A stretch of 50,439 nucleotides of DNA from Bacteroidales bacterium (GCA_019429055.1 JAHYJP010000006.1:1-50439); one strand, 5' to 3'; positions 7,748 to 16,765 are shown, numbered from the stretch's first letter. The notes: generated by a model not told the origin, from the letters alone. Program-made: numbers and translations.

Positions 7748-8161
7748 ATGAAAAGAACGGGTTTTATAATTTTTATACTTGCACTTTTTGTTTTTGCTGC
7801 AGATGTTTACGGGTTTACCACAAAGCCTCCTGCTGATGTATCCAATGAGGTTTCTTCGGCAATTCGCAGCGGAAATGCCCGGGATGTGGCAAAGCATTTT
7901 GGTTCCAACGTAGATCTCAAATTTCCGGGAAATGAAGGCACATTCAGTCGCAACCAGGCTGAGTTAATTGTTCGTAATTTCTTTACAAGAAATGCACCGG
8001 CTTCTTTTTCTGTTCAACATCAGGGTCCGTCACGCGATGGTTCCTTGTATGTAATCGGAAACTACAGAACCAGCAACGGAGATGCATACAGAGTTTATTT
8101 TCTCATAAAAACCATTTCCGGAAATACTGTATTGCATTTACTGCAATTTGAGAAGCAATAG
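7748..8161 (+). CDS. DUF4783 domain-containing secreted protein
   Basis: This 137-aa protein has a signal peptide (MKRTGFIIFILALFVFAADVYG, likely cut before FTTK) and then a single NTF2-like DUF4783 domain. Recognisable family stretches are the helix VSNEVSSAIRSGNARDVAKHF, the FPGNEGTFSRNQAELIVRNFF segment and the final NTVLHLLQFEK strand. The family is essentially confined to Bacteroidota and has no known function; the fold suggests small-ligand or protein binding in the periplasm. It is a single-gene unit followed by a strong terminator. Confidence 0.88.
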   Translation: MKRTGFIIFILALFVFAADVYGFTTKPPADVSNEVSSAIRSGNARDVAKHFGSNVDLKFPGNEGTFSRNQAELIVRNFFTRNAPASFSVQHQGPSRDGSLYVIGNYRTSNGDAYRVYFLIKTISGNTVLHLLQFEKQ

Positions 8162-8192
8162 GCTTCTTTTTTTACCATACTTTTTTAAAACT

Positions 8193-8238
8193 GACGATTG
8201 TAAGATTTCGTATATCTTTACAGTCGTCTTTTTTTTTG
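8193..8238 (+). terminator. Rho-independent terminator after the DUF4783 gene
   Basis: GACGATTGTAAGA pairs with TCTTTACAGTCGTC across a short loop, with only small mismatches, and is followed by nine or more T's from 8229. It separates the DUF4783 gene from the SLC13 permease gene. A near-consensus -7 box (TATCTTTA at 8213-8220) lies inside the 3' arm and could start the next transcript. Confidence 0.85.
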
Positions 8239-8275
8239 CTTATTTTTATATATTTAGCAAAACCCCGGGAGAGCT

Positions 8276-10072
8276 ATGTTTACAATCGAAATCATTATTG
8301 TACTTGTAGTATTGGTTCTGGCAATTACGATGTTTGCCACGGAGTATTTCTCAGTAGATATAGTGGCACTTATTATTATGGTCACGCTTATAGTATCAGG
8401 AGTGATCAGTCCAACAGAAGGTGTTTCGGGGTTTAGCAATTCTGCAACCATAACCGTGGCAGCCATGTTTATCTTAAGTGCTGCTTTGTTTAAATCCGGG
8501 GCTGTTGTAGGGATTGGAAACAAACTGGCAGAACTTTTTCAGTTTAATTTCTGGATTGCCATAGTGGCTACAATGATTGTTGTTGGCACTATATCTGCTT
8601 TTATCAATAACACTCCTGTTGTAGCTATTTTTATACCCATTCTTGCCGGTGCAGCTGCAAAGTCGGGGCACAGTTTAGGCAGAATGCTTATGCCGTTGTC
8701 TTTCGCATCCATGTTTGGAGGGGTATGTACACTTATTGGTACATCAACCAATATTCTGGTTAGCGGCATAGCTGCTGAAAACGGACTGGAGCCTTTTTCT
8801 ATGTTCGAAATGTCAAAGCTGGGGATCATTTTCTTCGGTACAGGAATTCTTTATATGTTCTTTATTGGAATTCATCTTATACCTGACAGAGAAAACGGAA
8901 AGGATTTGGTTAAGAAATTTGGAATGGGGGATTATTTAACTGAAATAATACTTGAAACCAAAGCCCCATCAGTGGGTAAGAAAATTAAGGATTCACCCCT
9001 GGTTAAAAATCTTGATATCGATATTCTTGAAGTAAAAAGACAAGGGCAAAAATACTTTATGCCCAGTGGTGAAATGATTTTTGAAGCCGGTGATATTCTG
9101 AAAGTGAGATGTGATCTTGAAAAGATTAGGACCCTGAAAGAGAGAGAAGGTATAAAGCTGAAATCAGATGCAAAATTTCAGGATCAGGATATGGAGACAG
9201 ATGAACTAACCCTGGTTGAGGCGGTAATAGCCCCAAACAGCCAGTTCGAAGGTAAAACGGTAAAACAGATTGGTTTTCGACAACGCTATGGGGCAACCGT
9301 ACTGGCCATCAGACACAGGGGCGAGATTATGAGAGAAAAAGTTGCCAACACTGTGCTTCGTTCGGGAGATACCTTGCTCATAGAAGCTCAAATGGATAAG
9401 TTGGATTTTCTCAGACAATTGCAATTACACGGACGAAATACTTTTCTTATTGTTTCTGAAGTTGCATTCCAGAAATTTAAGACAGAAAAAATTGCACTGG
9501 TAGTGGCAACTATTGCGGCAATAATATTAATTGCTTCCCTGAATATCTTACCCATTATGGTAGCAGCTTTGGCTGGTTGTGTTTTCCTGATTTTAACCGG
9601 TTGCATAACCATGGAAGAATCCTATCGGGCCATCGACTGGAAAGTAATTTTTTTGCTTGCCGGAGCTATGAGCCTTGGTGTTGCGCTTGACAGAAGTGGT
9701 GCAGCTGTTCTTATTTCCGATTTTCTCATAAATATTGTAGGTGCCTGGGGGCCTATTGCCATTGTTTCGGTATTATATCTTCTTACCAGTATAATGACTG
9801 AAACCATGAGCAACAATGCAAGTGCTGTATTGTTAGCCCCTATTGCCATTGCCGCTTCAATAACCATGGAAGTTGATGCACGCCCATTCCTGATGGCAAT
9901 CACGTTTGCTGCTTCTTCCAGTTTTATGACACCCATTGGTTACCAAACCAATACCATGATTTATGGTACGGGTAATTACAAGTTTATGGATTTTGTGAAA
10001 GTGGGTGGTCCGCTTAACCTGATTTTCTGGATCATCGCAACATTCATGATCCCTTACTTTTTTCCATTTTAA
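8276..10072 (+). CDS. SLC13-family permease with RCK_C (TrkA-C) domains
   Basis: This 598-aa inner-membrane protein has about 11-12 membrane helices in two blocks, split by a cytoplasmic insert at about residues 210-395 that contains two RCK_C domains. Both transport halves carry the SLC13/CitT signatures: SAFINNTPVVAIFIPI with GTSTNILVSG in the first, and SIMTETMSNNASAVLLAPI with FMTPIGYQTNTMI in the second. The family takes up anions such as sulfate or dicarboxylates together with sodium. The RCK_C domains suggest gating by a bound ligand. This layout matches proteins often annotated as sodium/sulfate symporters, but the substrate cannot be read from the sequence. It is followed 10 bases later by the mscS gene, a likely operon. 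Confidence 0.9.
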   Translation: MFTIEIIIVLVVLVLAITMFATEYFSVDIVALIIMVTLIVSGVISPTEGVSGFSNSATITVAAMFILSAALFKSGAVVGIGNKLAELFQFNFWIAIVATMIVVGTISAFINNTPVVAIFIPILAGAAAKSGHSLGRMLMPLSFASMFGGVCTLIGTSTNILVSGIAAENGLEPFSMFEMSKLGIIFFGTGILYMFFIGIHLIPDRENGKDLVKKFGMGDYLTEIILETKAPSVGKKIKDSPLVKNLDIDILEVKRQGQKYFMPSGEMIFEAGDILKVRCDLEKIRTLKEREGIKLKSDAKFQDQDMETDELTLVEAVIAPNSQFEGKTVKQIGFRQRYGATVLAIRHRGEIMREKVANTVLRSGDTLLIEAQMDKLDFLRQLQLHGRNTFLIVSEVAFQKFKTEKIALVVATIAAIILIASLNILPIMVAALAGCVFLILTGCITMEESYRAIDWKVIFLLAGAMSLGVALDRSGAAVLISDFLINIVGAWGPIAIVSVLYLLTSIMTETMSNNASAVLLAPIAIAASITMEVDARPFLMAITFAASSSFMTPIGYQTNTMIYGTGNYKFMDFVKVGGPLNLIFWIIATFMIPYFFPF

Positions 10073-10082
10073 TTTTTGATAT

Positions 10083-10988
10083 ATGGAACAAATCAGAATA
10101 GTCTATAGATCTGTAATGGATTTTCTCCAATATCCGGTGTTTCCGCTGGGCAAGGAAGATGTAACTATTGCGTCATTGCTTTATCTGGTTGTTTCGCTTA
10201 TCCTGTTGTTTTACCTTTCGGCCAAGTTCAGGAATTTACTACAAAACAGGATCCTTGCCAGGTATAACATTGATATCGGAGTAAGGCAGGCCATCAGTAC
10301 CATAGTAAGGTATATTATTCTTGTGGCCGGTTTAGTTGTAATCATTCAGAGTGCGGGTATTGATCTTAGTTTTCTGGCTATTCTTGCAGGAGCATTAGGT
10401 GTTGGTATTGGCTTCGGTTTGCAGAATATTACCAATAATTTTGTGAGCGGGCTTGTAATACTCTTTGAACGACCTGTTAAGGTTGGCGACCGCATTGAGC
10501 TTACTAACCCGGCCGGCGAAACCATTAACGGGGATGTCATAAATATTTCTGCACGTGCATCAACCATACTTACCAATGATAATATTGCAGTTATTGTACC
10601 CAACTCCAATCTGATCTCATCAACCGTAATCAACTGGAGTTATAATGACAGAAAGGTAAGGTTCAGATTTCCGGTTGGGGTACATTACAAAGAAGATCCT
10701 GAAAAGATAAGAAAACTGCTTGTTGAAGTGGCTCTGGAGAATGAAGGCGTATTAAAGAATCCTCCGCCTGATGTGCAATTCTTTGAGTTTGGTGATAGCT
10801 CTCTTAATTTTCTGCTCCGGGTATGGACAACAAAATATATGCACCGTCCCGGTTTTCTGAAAAGTCAGATTAATTTTGCCATCCATAAAAAATTCAAAGA
10901 GCATAATATTGAAATACCTTATCCGCAAAGAGACTTGCACCTGCGCAGCGGTTTTGAGCCCATACAAAAGAAAAGTTTTGAAGATTGA
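10083..10988 (+). CDS. Small-conductance mechanosensitive channel (MscS family)
   Basis: This 301-aa protein has an N-terminal anchor helix, two further helices, and the MscS pore helix region with the GALGVGIGFGLQNITNNFVSG motif at about residues 100-120. It continues into the beta domain (RPVKVGDRIEL, VPNSNLISSTVINWS) and the C-terminal alpha/beta domain. It would open under membrane tension to release osmolytes after hypo-osmotic shock. It begins 10 bases after the permease gene, suggesting co-expression and a joint role in ion or osmotic balance. It is shorter than the MscK-type proteins and has no extra sensor domain. Confidence 0.93.
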   Translation: MEQIRIVYRSVMDFLQYPVFPLGKEDVTIASLLYLVVSLILLFYLSAKFRNLLQNRILARYNIDIGVRQAISTIVRYIILVAGLVVIIQSAGIDLSFLAILAGALGVGIGFGLQNITNNFVSGLVILFERPVKVGDRIELTNPAGETINGDVINISARASTILTNDNIAVIVPNSNLISSTVINWSYNDRKVRFRFPVGVHYKEDPEKIRKLLVEVALENEGVLKNPPPDVQFFEFGDSSLNFLLRVWTTKYMHRPGFLKSQINFAIHKKFKEHNIEIPYPQRDLHLRSGFEPIQKKSFED

Positions 10989-11077
10989 CAGAAAACAGGT
11001 TGCAGTTGATGGGGGTTTTCGTTTCAGTATTTTTAGTAATTTGGCACTTCATTGGGTTCAATTAATAATCAAAAGGT

Positions 11078-13045
11078 ATGGAAGCAAAGAGTTTACCTCA
11101 TTTGTTGGAAATTAGTACGGAAAAATTTGGAGATAACACTTTTCTGTGGGAAAAGAAGGATACCAAGTATAAAGGATTAACCTACTCGCAAGCCCTTGAA
11201 AGAGTAAAAATGTATGCTGCCGGTTTGCTGAGTGCAGGCCTGAAAAAGGGCGACAGGGTTGCTTTGATTTCCGAGGGAAGAAACGATTGGGTAATCAGCG
11301 AACTTGCTGTATTGTTTTGTGGTGCCATTTCAGTCCCCCTTTCAGTGAGAATTGAGGAAGAAATGGATCTTCTTTTCAGATTGAGTCATTCGGGTTGCAA
11401 AGGCCTGATCATTTCGGGAAACCATCAGCACAAAGCTTATCTTGTTGCAGATGCACTTCCTATGCTGGAATTTATGGTCATGCTTGACGGAAAGGACTAC
11501 TCCAACGGAAAGGAAACCCCTGACTGGCAAAAATTGAAGTTTCTGCAGGAAAAAATTATCGACCTTGACAAATTGCTGGAAATGGGAGAGGAATTTAACC
11601 GTCAGCATCCTGAAGAACTGATCAGTATAAGCAGGAACCTGCAGCCCGATGATTATGCCAATATTTGTTATACATCGGGTACAACCGCTGATCCCAAGGG
11701 GATAATTCTTACGCACAGAAACTATCTTCATAATATGAAACAGGCTTCTACATTGTTTGAAGTTCCTGAATATTATACATCTCTGCATATTCTTCCATGG
11801 GACCATTCGTTTGCACACACTGTGGGCATTTACACCATGATGTACAATGGGGCCAGTTTTGCCTCCGTAAAGGCCGGTAAATCACTCAATGAAACCTTAC
11901 GTAATGTTCCGATAAATATAAAAGAAGTAAGACCTTATTTTCTTCTCAGCGTACCCGCACTTGCCAAAAATTTCAGGAATAATATTGAAAAAGGTGTTCG
12001 CGAAAAGGGGAAAATTGCCGGCTGGCTTTTTGATACCGGATTGAAACTGGGTTATGCTTACAACCAGCTGGGATACAACAGGGGGAAAGGATTGAGAGTT
12101 CTGATTAAACCTTTTTACAAACTGTTCAATAAGATTCTCTTTTCAAAGATTCAGGATAATTTTGGCGGAAGGTTGAAGTTCTTTGTGGGAGGTGGAGCCC
12201 TGCTTGATCTGGAACTGCAGCGATTTTTCTATGCCATAGGGCTGCCCATGTACCAGGGATACGGGCTTACTGAAGCAGCACCCGTTATTTCTTCCAACAC
12301 CCCCGATAATCATAAACTGGGTTCGTCGGGTAAGGTGGTTCCTTACATGGATCTTAAAATTGTTGATGAGGATGGAAATGAGATGCCTGTAGGAAAAAAA
12401 GGCGAGATCATCGTGAAAGGTGATAACGTAATGGCCGGTTACTGGGAAAATAAAAAGGCTACAAATGAAACCATCCGCGAAGGGTGGTTGTATACGGGCG
12501 ACCTCGGTTATCTTGACAAGGATGGATATCTCTATGTATTAGGTAGATATAAAAGTTTACTCATTGGCAGTGACGGAGAGAAATACAGTCCTGAAGGGAT
12601 TGAAGAAGCTATGGTTGAAAAATCGGACTATATTGACCAGGTAATGCTTTATAATAATCAGAATCCTTACACAACGGCTCTGGTTTATCCCAATAAATCA
12701 CATCTTCTCAAATGGGCAGAGAAAAACAATTTTAATCCCCTTACGGAAGATGGACAAAGGGCATTGCTGTTAAAAATTCAATCTGAGATTGATCGTTTCA
12801 TGCCCCATGGTGATCTGGATAAAATGTTCCCTTCAAGATGGCTGCCCGCAGCAAGTATAATTCTGAAAGAACCGTTCTCTGAGCATAATCGTACCATCAA
12901 CAGTACCATGAAAATGGTAAGACCGGTTATCAATGAAGTGTATAAAGATGATATTGAGTTTCTTTACACTCCCGATGCTAAAGATATCTGCAATCCCAGA
13001 AATATGGGCGGAATTCTCAGCCTGTTTTCAAGAAACTCTGAATGA
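11078..13045 (+). CDS. Long-chain acyl-CoA synthetase (AMP-binding)
   Basis: This 655-aa adenylate-forming enzyme activates fatty acids to acyl-CoA via an acyl-AMP. Motifs in order are the ATP loop YTSGTTADPKGIILTHRN at about residue 205, LPWDHSFAHTVG, YQGYGLTEAAPVIS (the A5 motif) at about 395, and GWLYTGDLGYLDKDGYLYVL with GRYKSLLIGSDGEKYSPEGI in the C-terminal hinge region. Length and the extra residues around 320-350 fit the bacterial FadD15-like long-chain group. The 90-base gap after mscS shows no hairpin, so it may be read through or have its own promoter. The exact fatty-acid chain length is not predictable. Confidence 0.9.
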   Translation: MEAKSLPHLLEISTEKFGDNTFLWEKKDTKYKGLTYSQALERVKMYAAGLLSAGLKKGDRVALISEGRNDWVISELAVLFCGAISVPLSVRIEEEMDLLFRLSHSGCKGLIISGNHQHKAYLVADALPMLEFMVMLDGKDYSNGKETPDWQKLKFLQEKIIDLDKLLEMGEEFNRQHPEELISISRNLQPDDYANICYTSGTTADPKGIILTHRNYLHNMKQASTLFEVPEYYTSLHILPWDHSFAHTVGIYTMMYNGASFASVKAGKSLNETLRNVPINIKEVRPYFLLSVPALAKNFRNNIEKGVREKGKIAGWLFDTGLKLGYAYNQLGYNRGKGLRVLIKPFYKLFNKILFSKIQDNFGGRLKFFVGGGALLDLELQRFFYAIGLPMYQGYGLTEAAPVISSNTPDNHKLGSSGKVVPYMDLKIVDEDGNEMPVGKKGEIIVKGDNVMAGYWENKKATNETIREGWLYTGDLGYLDKDGYLYVLGRYKSLLIGSDGEKYSPEGIEEAMVEKSDYIDQVMLYNNQNPYTTALVYPNKSHLLKWAEKNNFNPLTEDGQRALLLKIQSEIDRFMPHGDLDKMFPSRWLPAASIILKEPFSEHNRTINSTMKMVRPVINEVYKDDIEFLYTPDAKDICNPRNMGGILSLFSRNSE

Positions 13046-13103
13046 CAGGATTAAGAATGATTGATTGTAAGACCCGCCGGTCAGGCATCTTAATTTTATT
13101 GAA

Positions 13104-14333
13104 GTGGAGAAATTTACCCGTATTTCCATAGAAGATTACACCTATGATCTTCCTGTGGAACGCATTGCTTCTTATCCCCTGGAAAAAAGGGATGAGTCGG
13201 CATTACTCTTTTATCGCGAAGGTATAACAGAAAAAAAAAGTTTTCAGGATATTGCGAAACTGCTACCCGGAGAGAGTCTGGTGGTATTTAACAATACAAA
13301 AGTTGTACAGGCGCGATTGCTGTTTCATAAAGATACTGGGGCGCACATCGAAATTTTTTGTCTTGAACCCGCAGGAGAAATAAAGGATATTCAACTGGCT
13401 TTTCAGGAAAAGAAGAATTCTTCATGGTTTTGTCTTGTGGGAAATGCCAAAAAATGGAAACAAGGCAGCCTTTCCATAAAAACCATCAATGGACTGGAAC
13501 TAAAAGTTACAAAGGGTGAAAGATTAAAAGATGGTTATGTGGTACATTTTCAATGGAATAACGAATCTGTATCTTTTGCTGAGATACTTGAAGATGCCGG
13601 TAAAACCCCGCTACCGCCCTACATAAGCCGAAATGCAGAAGAATCAGACAAGGAAAGATATCAAACCATATTTGCCCGCCATTCCGGTTCGGTTGCTGCA
13701 CCTACAGCCGGGCTTCATTTTACTGATAAAGTATTGAAAGATCTAAGGGAAAATAATATTGAAACTACCCATGTAACCCTTCATGTGGGAGCCGGTACTT
13801 TTAAACCGGTATCAACCCAAACCATGAAAGACCATGATATGCACAATGAGCAGATCATGATCAGCCGCCACACCATGCAGCTACTGAAGAAACACTGTGA
13901 AGGGGAGATAATCAGCGTTGGAACTACCTCTCTTCGCACGCTAGAAAGTATTTACTGGCTTGGCGTAAAACTGAAGCAAGGTTATGCTTTTGGTGATGAT
14001 GGGTTTTCCATAAGTCAATGGGAACCTTACGAAAATCCGGGAAATAATTTGCCGGATCCTGAAACAGCAGTCAGCAATGTTCTTGAATACATGGACGAGG
14101 CTGGGCTTGATATCATTCATGGCGAAACATCTCTCATAATCCTGCCCGGATATGATGTAAAAATGGCATCTATCCTGGTTACCAATTTTCATCAACCCCG
14201 AAGCACATTGTTATTGCTTGTTGCAGCATTTGTTGGTGATGACTGGAAAAAGATATATAATTTTGCCCTGTCAAACGATTTTCGATTTTTAAGCTACGGC
14301 GACAGTTGCCTTCTCTTCAAAACTAAAAACTAA
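13104..14333 (+). CDS. queA: S-adenosylmethionine:tRNA ribosyltransferase-isomerase
   Basis: QueA transfers and rearranges the ribose of S-adenosylmethionine onto preQ1 in tRNA to make epoxyqueuosine at wobble position 34. The 409-aa protein begins with a GTG codon and carries the family stretches YDLPVERIASYPLEKRDES, VVFNNTKVVQARLLF, SGSVAAPTAGLHFT, HVTLHVGAGTFKPVS and the final NFHQPRSTLLLLVAAF. It is about 60 residues longer than the E. coli enzyme, matching the longer type common in Bacteroidota. The last codons run into an A-rich tandem repeat, so the C-terminus lies inside repetitive DNA. It heads a cluster of modification and methyltransferase genes. Confidence 0.93.
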   Translation: MEKFTRISIEDYTYDLPVERIASYPLEKRDESALLFYREGITEKKSFQDIAKLLPGESLVVFNNTKVVQARLLFHKDTGAHIEIFCLEPAGEIKDIQLAFQEKKNSSWFCLVGNAKKWKQGSLSIKTINGLELKVTKGERLKDGYVVHFQWNNESVSFAEILEDAGKTPLPPYISRNAEESDKERYQTIFARHSGSVAAPTAGLHFTDKVLKDLRENNIETTHVTLHVGAGTFKPVSTQTMKDHDMHNEQIMISRHTMQLLKKHCEGEIISVGTTSLRTLESIYWLGVKLKQGYAFGDDGFSISQWEPYENPGNNLPDPETAVSNVLEYMDEAGLDIIHGETSLIILPGYDVKMASILVTNFHQPRSTLLLLVAAFVGDDWKKIYNFALSNDFRFLSYGDSCLLFKTKN

Positions 14334-14421
14334 AACTCAAAACTCAAAACTCAAAACCTTTCAACCCATCAACCCATAAACTTCTCAACATCAATCTTAA
14401 CCTTAACCTTAACCTTAACCT
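14322..14421. repeat. Short tandem-repeat tract between queA and the methyltransferase gene
   Basis: About 100 bases with strong strand asymmetry: almost no G on the plus strand. The first half repeats AAAACTC/AAAACTA units (about five), overlapping the queA stop codon. The second half repeats TTAACC units (about four to five in a row), ending just before CCCC and the ATG at 14428. Similar A/C-rich tandem tracts are familiar in intergenic DNA of environmental Bacteroidota. No promoter could be picked out in it. Confidence 0.8.
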
Positions 14422-14427
14422 TTCCCC

Positions 14428-15153
14428 ATGCCCACAAACACCGACATTTTCGGCCTTGCTTTTCGCGATTACCTAGATGGTAAAATATACGAGGAAATAA
14501 TTGTGAAAATTAATCTTTTCGATGATGAAAAACTACCGGTAAGCTATTTCTTCAGACCTTTTGATGAAATGCCGGAGTGGGAAAAAATTGTATTGAATGA
14601 ATGCCAAGGAAGAATTCTGGATGTGGGAGCAGGTGCAGGAAGTCATGCTTTGTATCTCCAGGACAAAGGAATGGATGTTATGGCCATCGATATTTCTCCC
14701 GGAGGTGTGGAATGTATGAAAGAAAGGGGTGTGAAGAAAGCTTTTGAACAGGATTTTTTCCTATTGGACCATGAAAAGTACGATACAATTCTTTTTTTGA
14801 TGAATGGTGCCGGAATGGCTCAGAAACTTCACCGCCTGCAGGATATGCTTGAAAAAGCTGCTTCGCTGCTTGCAGATGATGGATGTATTTTTATTGAAAG
14901 CACCGACCTGCTTTATATGTATGAGGATGAAGATGGATCTGCCATGATCAATCTGGCAGGAGACTATTATGGTGAAGTGGTTTATGAACTGGAGTTCAGG
15001 CAATGGAAGGGAGAACCTTTCCCCTGGCTGTTTGTTGATTATGAGAATCTCAGTTACATTGCAGAACTTGCAGACCTTGATTGTGAGATGTTCTACCAGG
15101 GCGAAAACCATAATTTTATTGCCCGCTTATCGCACAAAAAGGATGAAATCTGA
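14428..15153 (+). CDS. Class I SAM-dependent methyltransferase
   Basis: This 241-aa protein has the Rossmann methyltransferase core: motif I is ILDVGAGAGSHALYL (about residues 68-82), followed by VMAIDISPGGVECMKERG and the motif IV-like YDTILFLMNGAG. The 65-residue N-terminal extension and the C-terminal beta-rich part (about 170-241) probably recognise the substrate. The substrate is unknown. It stands directly between queA and an MnmD-type tRNA methyltransferase, with 24 bases to the latter's start, so a role in tRNA or another RNA modification is possible but only inferred. The ATG immediately follows the repeat tract. Confidence 0.85.
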   Translation: MPTNTDIFGLAFRDYLDGKIYEEIIVKINLFDDEKLPVSYFFRPFDEMPEWEKIVLNECQGRILDVGAGAGSHALYLQDKGMDVMAIDISPGGVECMKERGVKKAFEQDFFLLDHEKYDTILFLMNGAGMAQKLHRLQDMLEKAASLLADDGCIFIESTDLLYMYEDEDGSAMINLAGDYYGEVVYELEFRQWKGEPFPWLFVDYENLSYIAELADLDCEMFYQGENHNFIARLSHKKDEI

Positions 15154-15177
15154 TAATAACTTTTTTGGTTGAAGAGT

Positions 15178-15861
15178 ATGAAAAATCCCCATAAGCTTGA
15201 GTTGATCAATACTTCTGATGGCTCCCATACTCTTCGGCTTGTGGGAGCTGATGAACAGTATCATTCAGTTAACGGGGCATTGCAGGAGTCGCAGCATGTT
15301 TTTATTCAAGCCGGACTGATGAAAATCATTCATGATATTAAACCATTGAACCTACTGGAGGTGGGTATGGGAACGGGTTTGAATGCACTTCTCACAGTCA
15401 CAAAATCCGTTGAGAATGAATCAGTTGTTTTTTATGATGCGGTTGAGCCTTTCCCCCTGGATGAGCAGTGGACAGAAAAATTAAACTACACAGGTTTTTT
15501 TCCAGGCAAATGGGTATCGCAGGCTTTTGAAATGATTCATAATAAATCAGGAAGTCAATATAATAATCTGTATGGGTTATTTAATTTTCGTTGTTTTAAT
15601 CAAAAGATTCAGGAACTGAAACTGGAAACCGACCACTATCACCTTGTTTATTTTGATGCTTTCGGACCCGATACCCAGCCAGAAATGTGGACTGATGATG
15701 TTTTTGAGAAAATAAGCAACAGTATGAAGTTCGGGGGTATTCTGGTAACCTATTGCGCAAAAGGTGCTGTGCGCCGTGCAATGAGATCGGCGGGGTTAAA
15801 AGTTGAAAGATTACCCGGTCCTCCCGGAAAAAGAGAAATGACCAGGGCAGAAAAAATTTAA
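15178..15861 (+). CDS. mnmD: tRNA (mnm5s2U34)-methyltransferase MnmD
   Basis: The 227-aa protein (from ATG 15178; a TTG at 15169 is also in frame) corresponds to the methyltransferase domain of E. coli MnmC without the oxidase half. It finishes the 5-methylaminomethyl group at wobble uridine 34. Family signs are the start ELINTSDGSHTLR, YHSVNGALQESQHVFI, the SAM loop LEVGMGTGLNALL, the conserved VYFDAFGPDTQPEMWT and the closing LPGPPGKREMTRA. Stand-alone MnmD is the form found in many bacteria that lack the fused MnmC. The upstream methyltransferase gene ends 24 bases before its start, and the NUDIX gene follows after 4 bases, so these look like one transcript. Confidence 0.92.
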   Translation: MKNPHKLELINTSDGSHTLRLVGADEQYHSVNGALQESQHVFIQAGLMKIIHDIKPLNLLEVGMGTGLNALLTVTKSVENESVVFYDAVEPFPLDEQWTEKLNYTGFFPGKWVSQAFEMIHNKSGSQYNNLYGLFNFRCFNQKIQELKLETDHYHLVYFDAFGPDTQPEMWTDDVFEKISNSMKFGGILVTYCAKGAVRRAMRSAGLKVERLPGPPGKREMTRAEKI

Positions 15862-15865
15862 CGAT

Positions 15866-16321
15866 ATGGAAATAAAAAAATTCAACATAAGAGTTTACGG
15901 TATTGTGGTTCATAAAGAACATATCCTGCTCACCGATGAGTTCAGACTGGGAATGCGAATGACCAAATTTCCGGGAGGAGGTCTGGAATTTGGTGAAGGA
16001 ACCGCCGATTGCCTTGAAAGAGAATTCAGAGAAGAGATCGGACAGAATATTGAGATCAAAGGACATATTTATACCACTGATTATTTTCAACCTACCCGAT
16101 TGCTGGATGAGCCCCAGCAACTTATCAGTATTTATTACCATGTAGAACTTAAGGATTACCAGCGTGTGCCGGTTAGCAGGAAAGCATTTGATTTCAGAGA
16201 GATCAAAGACGGTGCACAGTCCTTCCGCTGGATTCACCTGGCAGATCTTAAAAAAGAAATTCTTACTTTTCCCATAGACCAAAAAGTGGTTGATCTTATT
16301 AAAGAGAAATTTATGACTTAG
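15866..16321 (+). CDS. NUDIX hydrolase
   Basis: This 151-aa protein has a complete Nudix box, GGLEFGEGTADCLEREF followed by REEIGQ, at about residues 34-56. It fits G-x5-E-x7-R-E-x2-E-E-x-G, including the glutamates that bind the metal. The enzyme should cleave a nucleoside diphosphate linked to another group; the substrate cannot be told from the sequence. It starts 4 bases after mnmD and is the last gene of the cluster before a palindromic repeat and the convergent tRNA genes. Confidence 0.9.
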   Translation: MEIKKFNIRVYGIVVHKEHILLTDEFRLGMRMTKFPGGGLEFGEGTADCLEREFREEIGQNIEIKGHIYTTDYFQPTRLLDEPQQLISIYYHVELKDYQRVPVSRKAFDFREIKDGAQSFRWIHLADLKKEILTFPIDQKVVDLIKEKFMT

Positions 16322-16365
16322 TGATATCAGTTTTTGACTGAAAATATGACAAAAGGGGCAAAAGA

Positions 16366-16494
16366 AAAAGAGGCCTTATCAAAAGCAGCTTTTTGCATGG
16401 ACGCTGAGCTTGTCGAAGCGGTTATCTGAACTATAACCATCAGTCGTTTCGACAGGCTCAACGATCGCAAAAGACTTTTAATAGAGCCTCTTTT
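16366..16494. mobile_element. MITE-like palindromic element, copy 1
   Basis: About 129 bases form one long nested inverted repeat. The outer arms are AAAGAGGC at 16367-16374 and GCCTCTTT at 16486-16493, and the match continues inward with AAAAG and TTTTGC blocks. The core arms are CGCTGAGCTTGTCGAA (16402-16417) and TTCGACAGGCTCAACG (16448-16463). The innermost stem is GGTTAT/ATAACC (16420-16425, 16433-16438). A second copy sharing the core sits at about 17958-18081. No protein is encoded, so any movement would need a transposase supplied elsewhere. It lies between the convergent NUDIX gene and tRNA-Gly. Confidence 0.7.
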
Positions 16495-16500
16495 GTATTG

Positions 16501-16573
16501 AGCGGAAGACGGGACTCGAACCCGCCACCTACAGCTTGGAAGGCTGTCGCTCTACCGGATGAGCTACTTCCGC
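16501..16573 (-). tRNA. tRNA-Gly (anticodon TCC)
   Basis: The minus-strand sequence has a 7-bp acceptor stem GCGGAAG/CTTCCGC, a D-arm, an anticodon stem ACAGC/GCTGT with loop CTTCCAA (anticodon TCC, reading GGA/GGG), and a T-arm with TTCGAGT. It follows tRNA-Tyr by 15 bases on the same strand, so the two are probably cut from one precursor. CCA is not encoded. Confidence 0.95.
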
Positions 16574-16588
16574 TGGTGATCGAAAGAG

Positions 16589-16671
16589 TGGGGGGGGAAG
16601 GATTCGAACCTCCGAAGGCGAAAGCCAACAGATTTACAGTCTGCCCCATTTGACCGCTCTGGAACCCCCCC
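16589..16671 (-). tRNA. tRNA-Tyr (anticodon GTA)
   Basis: An 83-base class II tRNA with a long variable arm. The acceptor stem is seven G's paired with seven C's, with discriminator A. The anticodon loop CTGTAAA carries GTA for tyrosine, and the T-loop is TTCGAAT. It is the first of a Tyr-Gly pair. In many Bacteroidota such pairs sit in a longer Thr-Tyr-Gly-Thr array before tuf; that context is absent here. Confidence 0.95.
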
Positions 16672-16765
16672 GCTTTTATTCAAAGAACTAATGCTTTCGC
16701 AATTTGTGTGGGCAAAAGTAGGAAAAAAATATCTGAAACATGAAGTTTTTTTCAGATTTTTACCC

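Noticed and set aside
14391-14421. TTAACC repeats resembling telomeric repeats
   Set aside because: Only four to five units inside a circular-type bacterial context between two ordinary genes; a tandem tract is a sufficient explanation.
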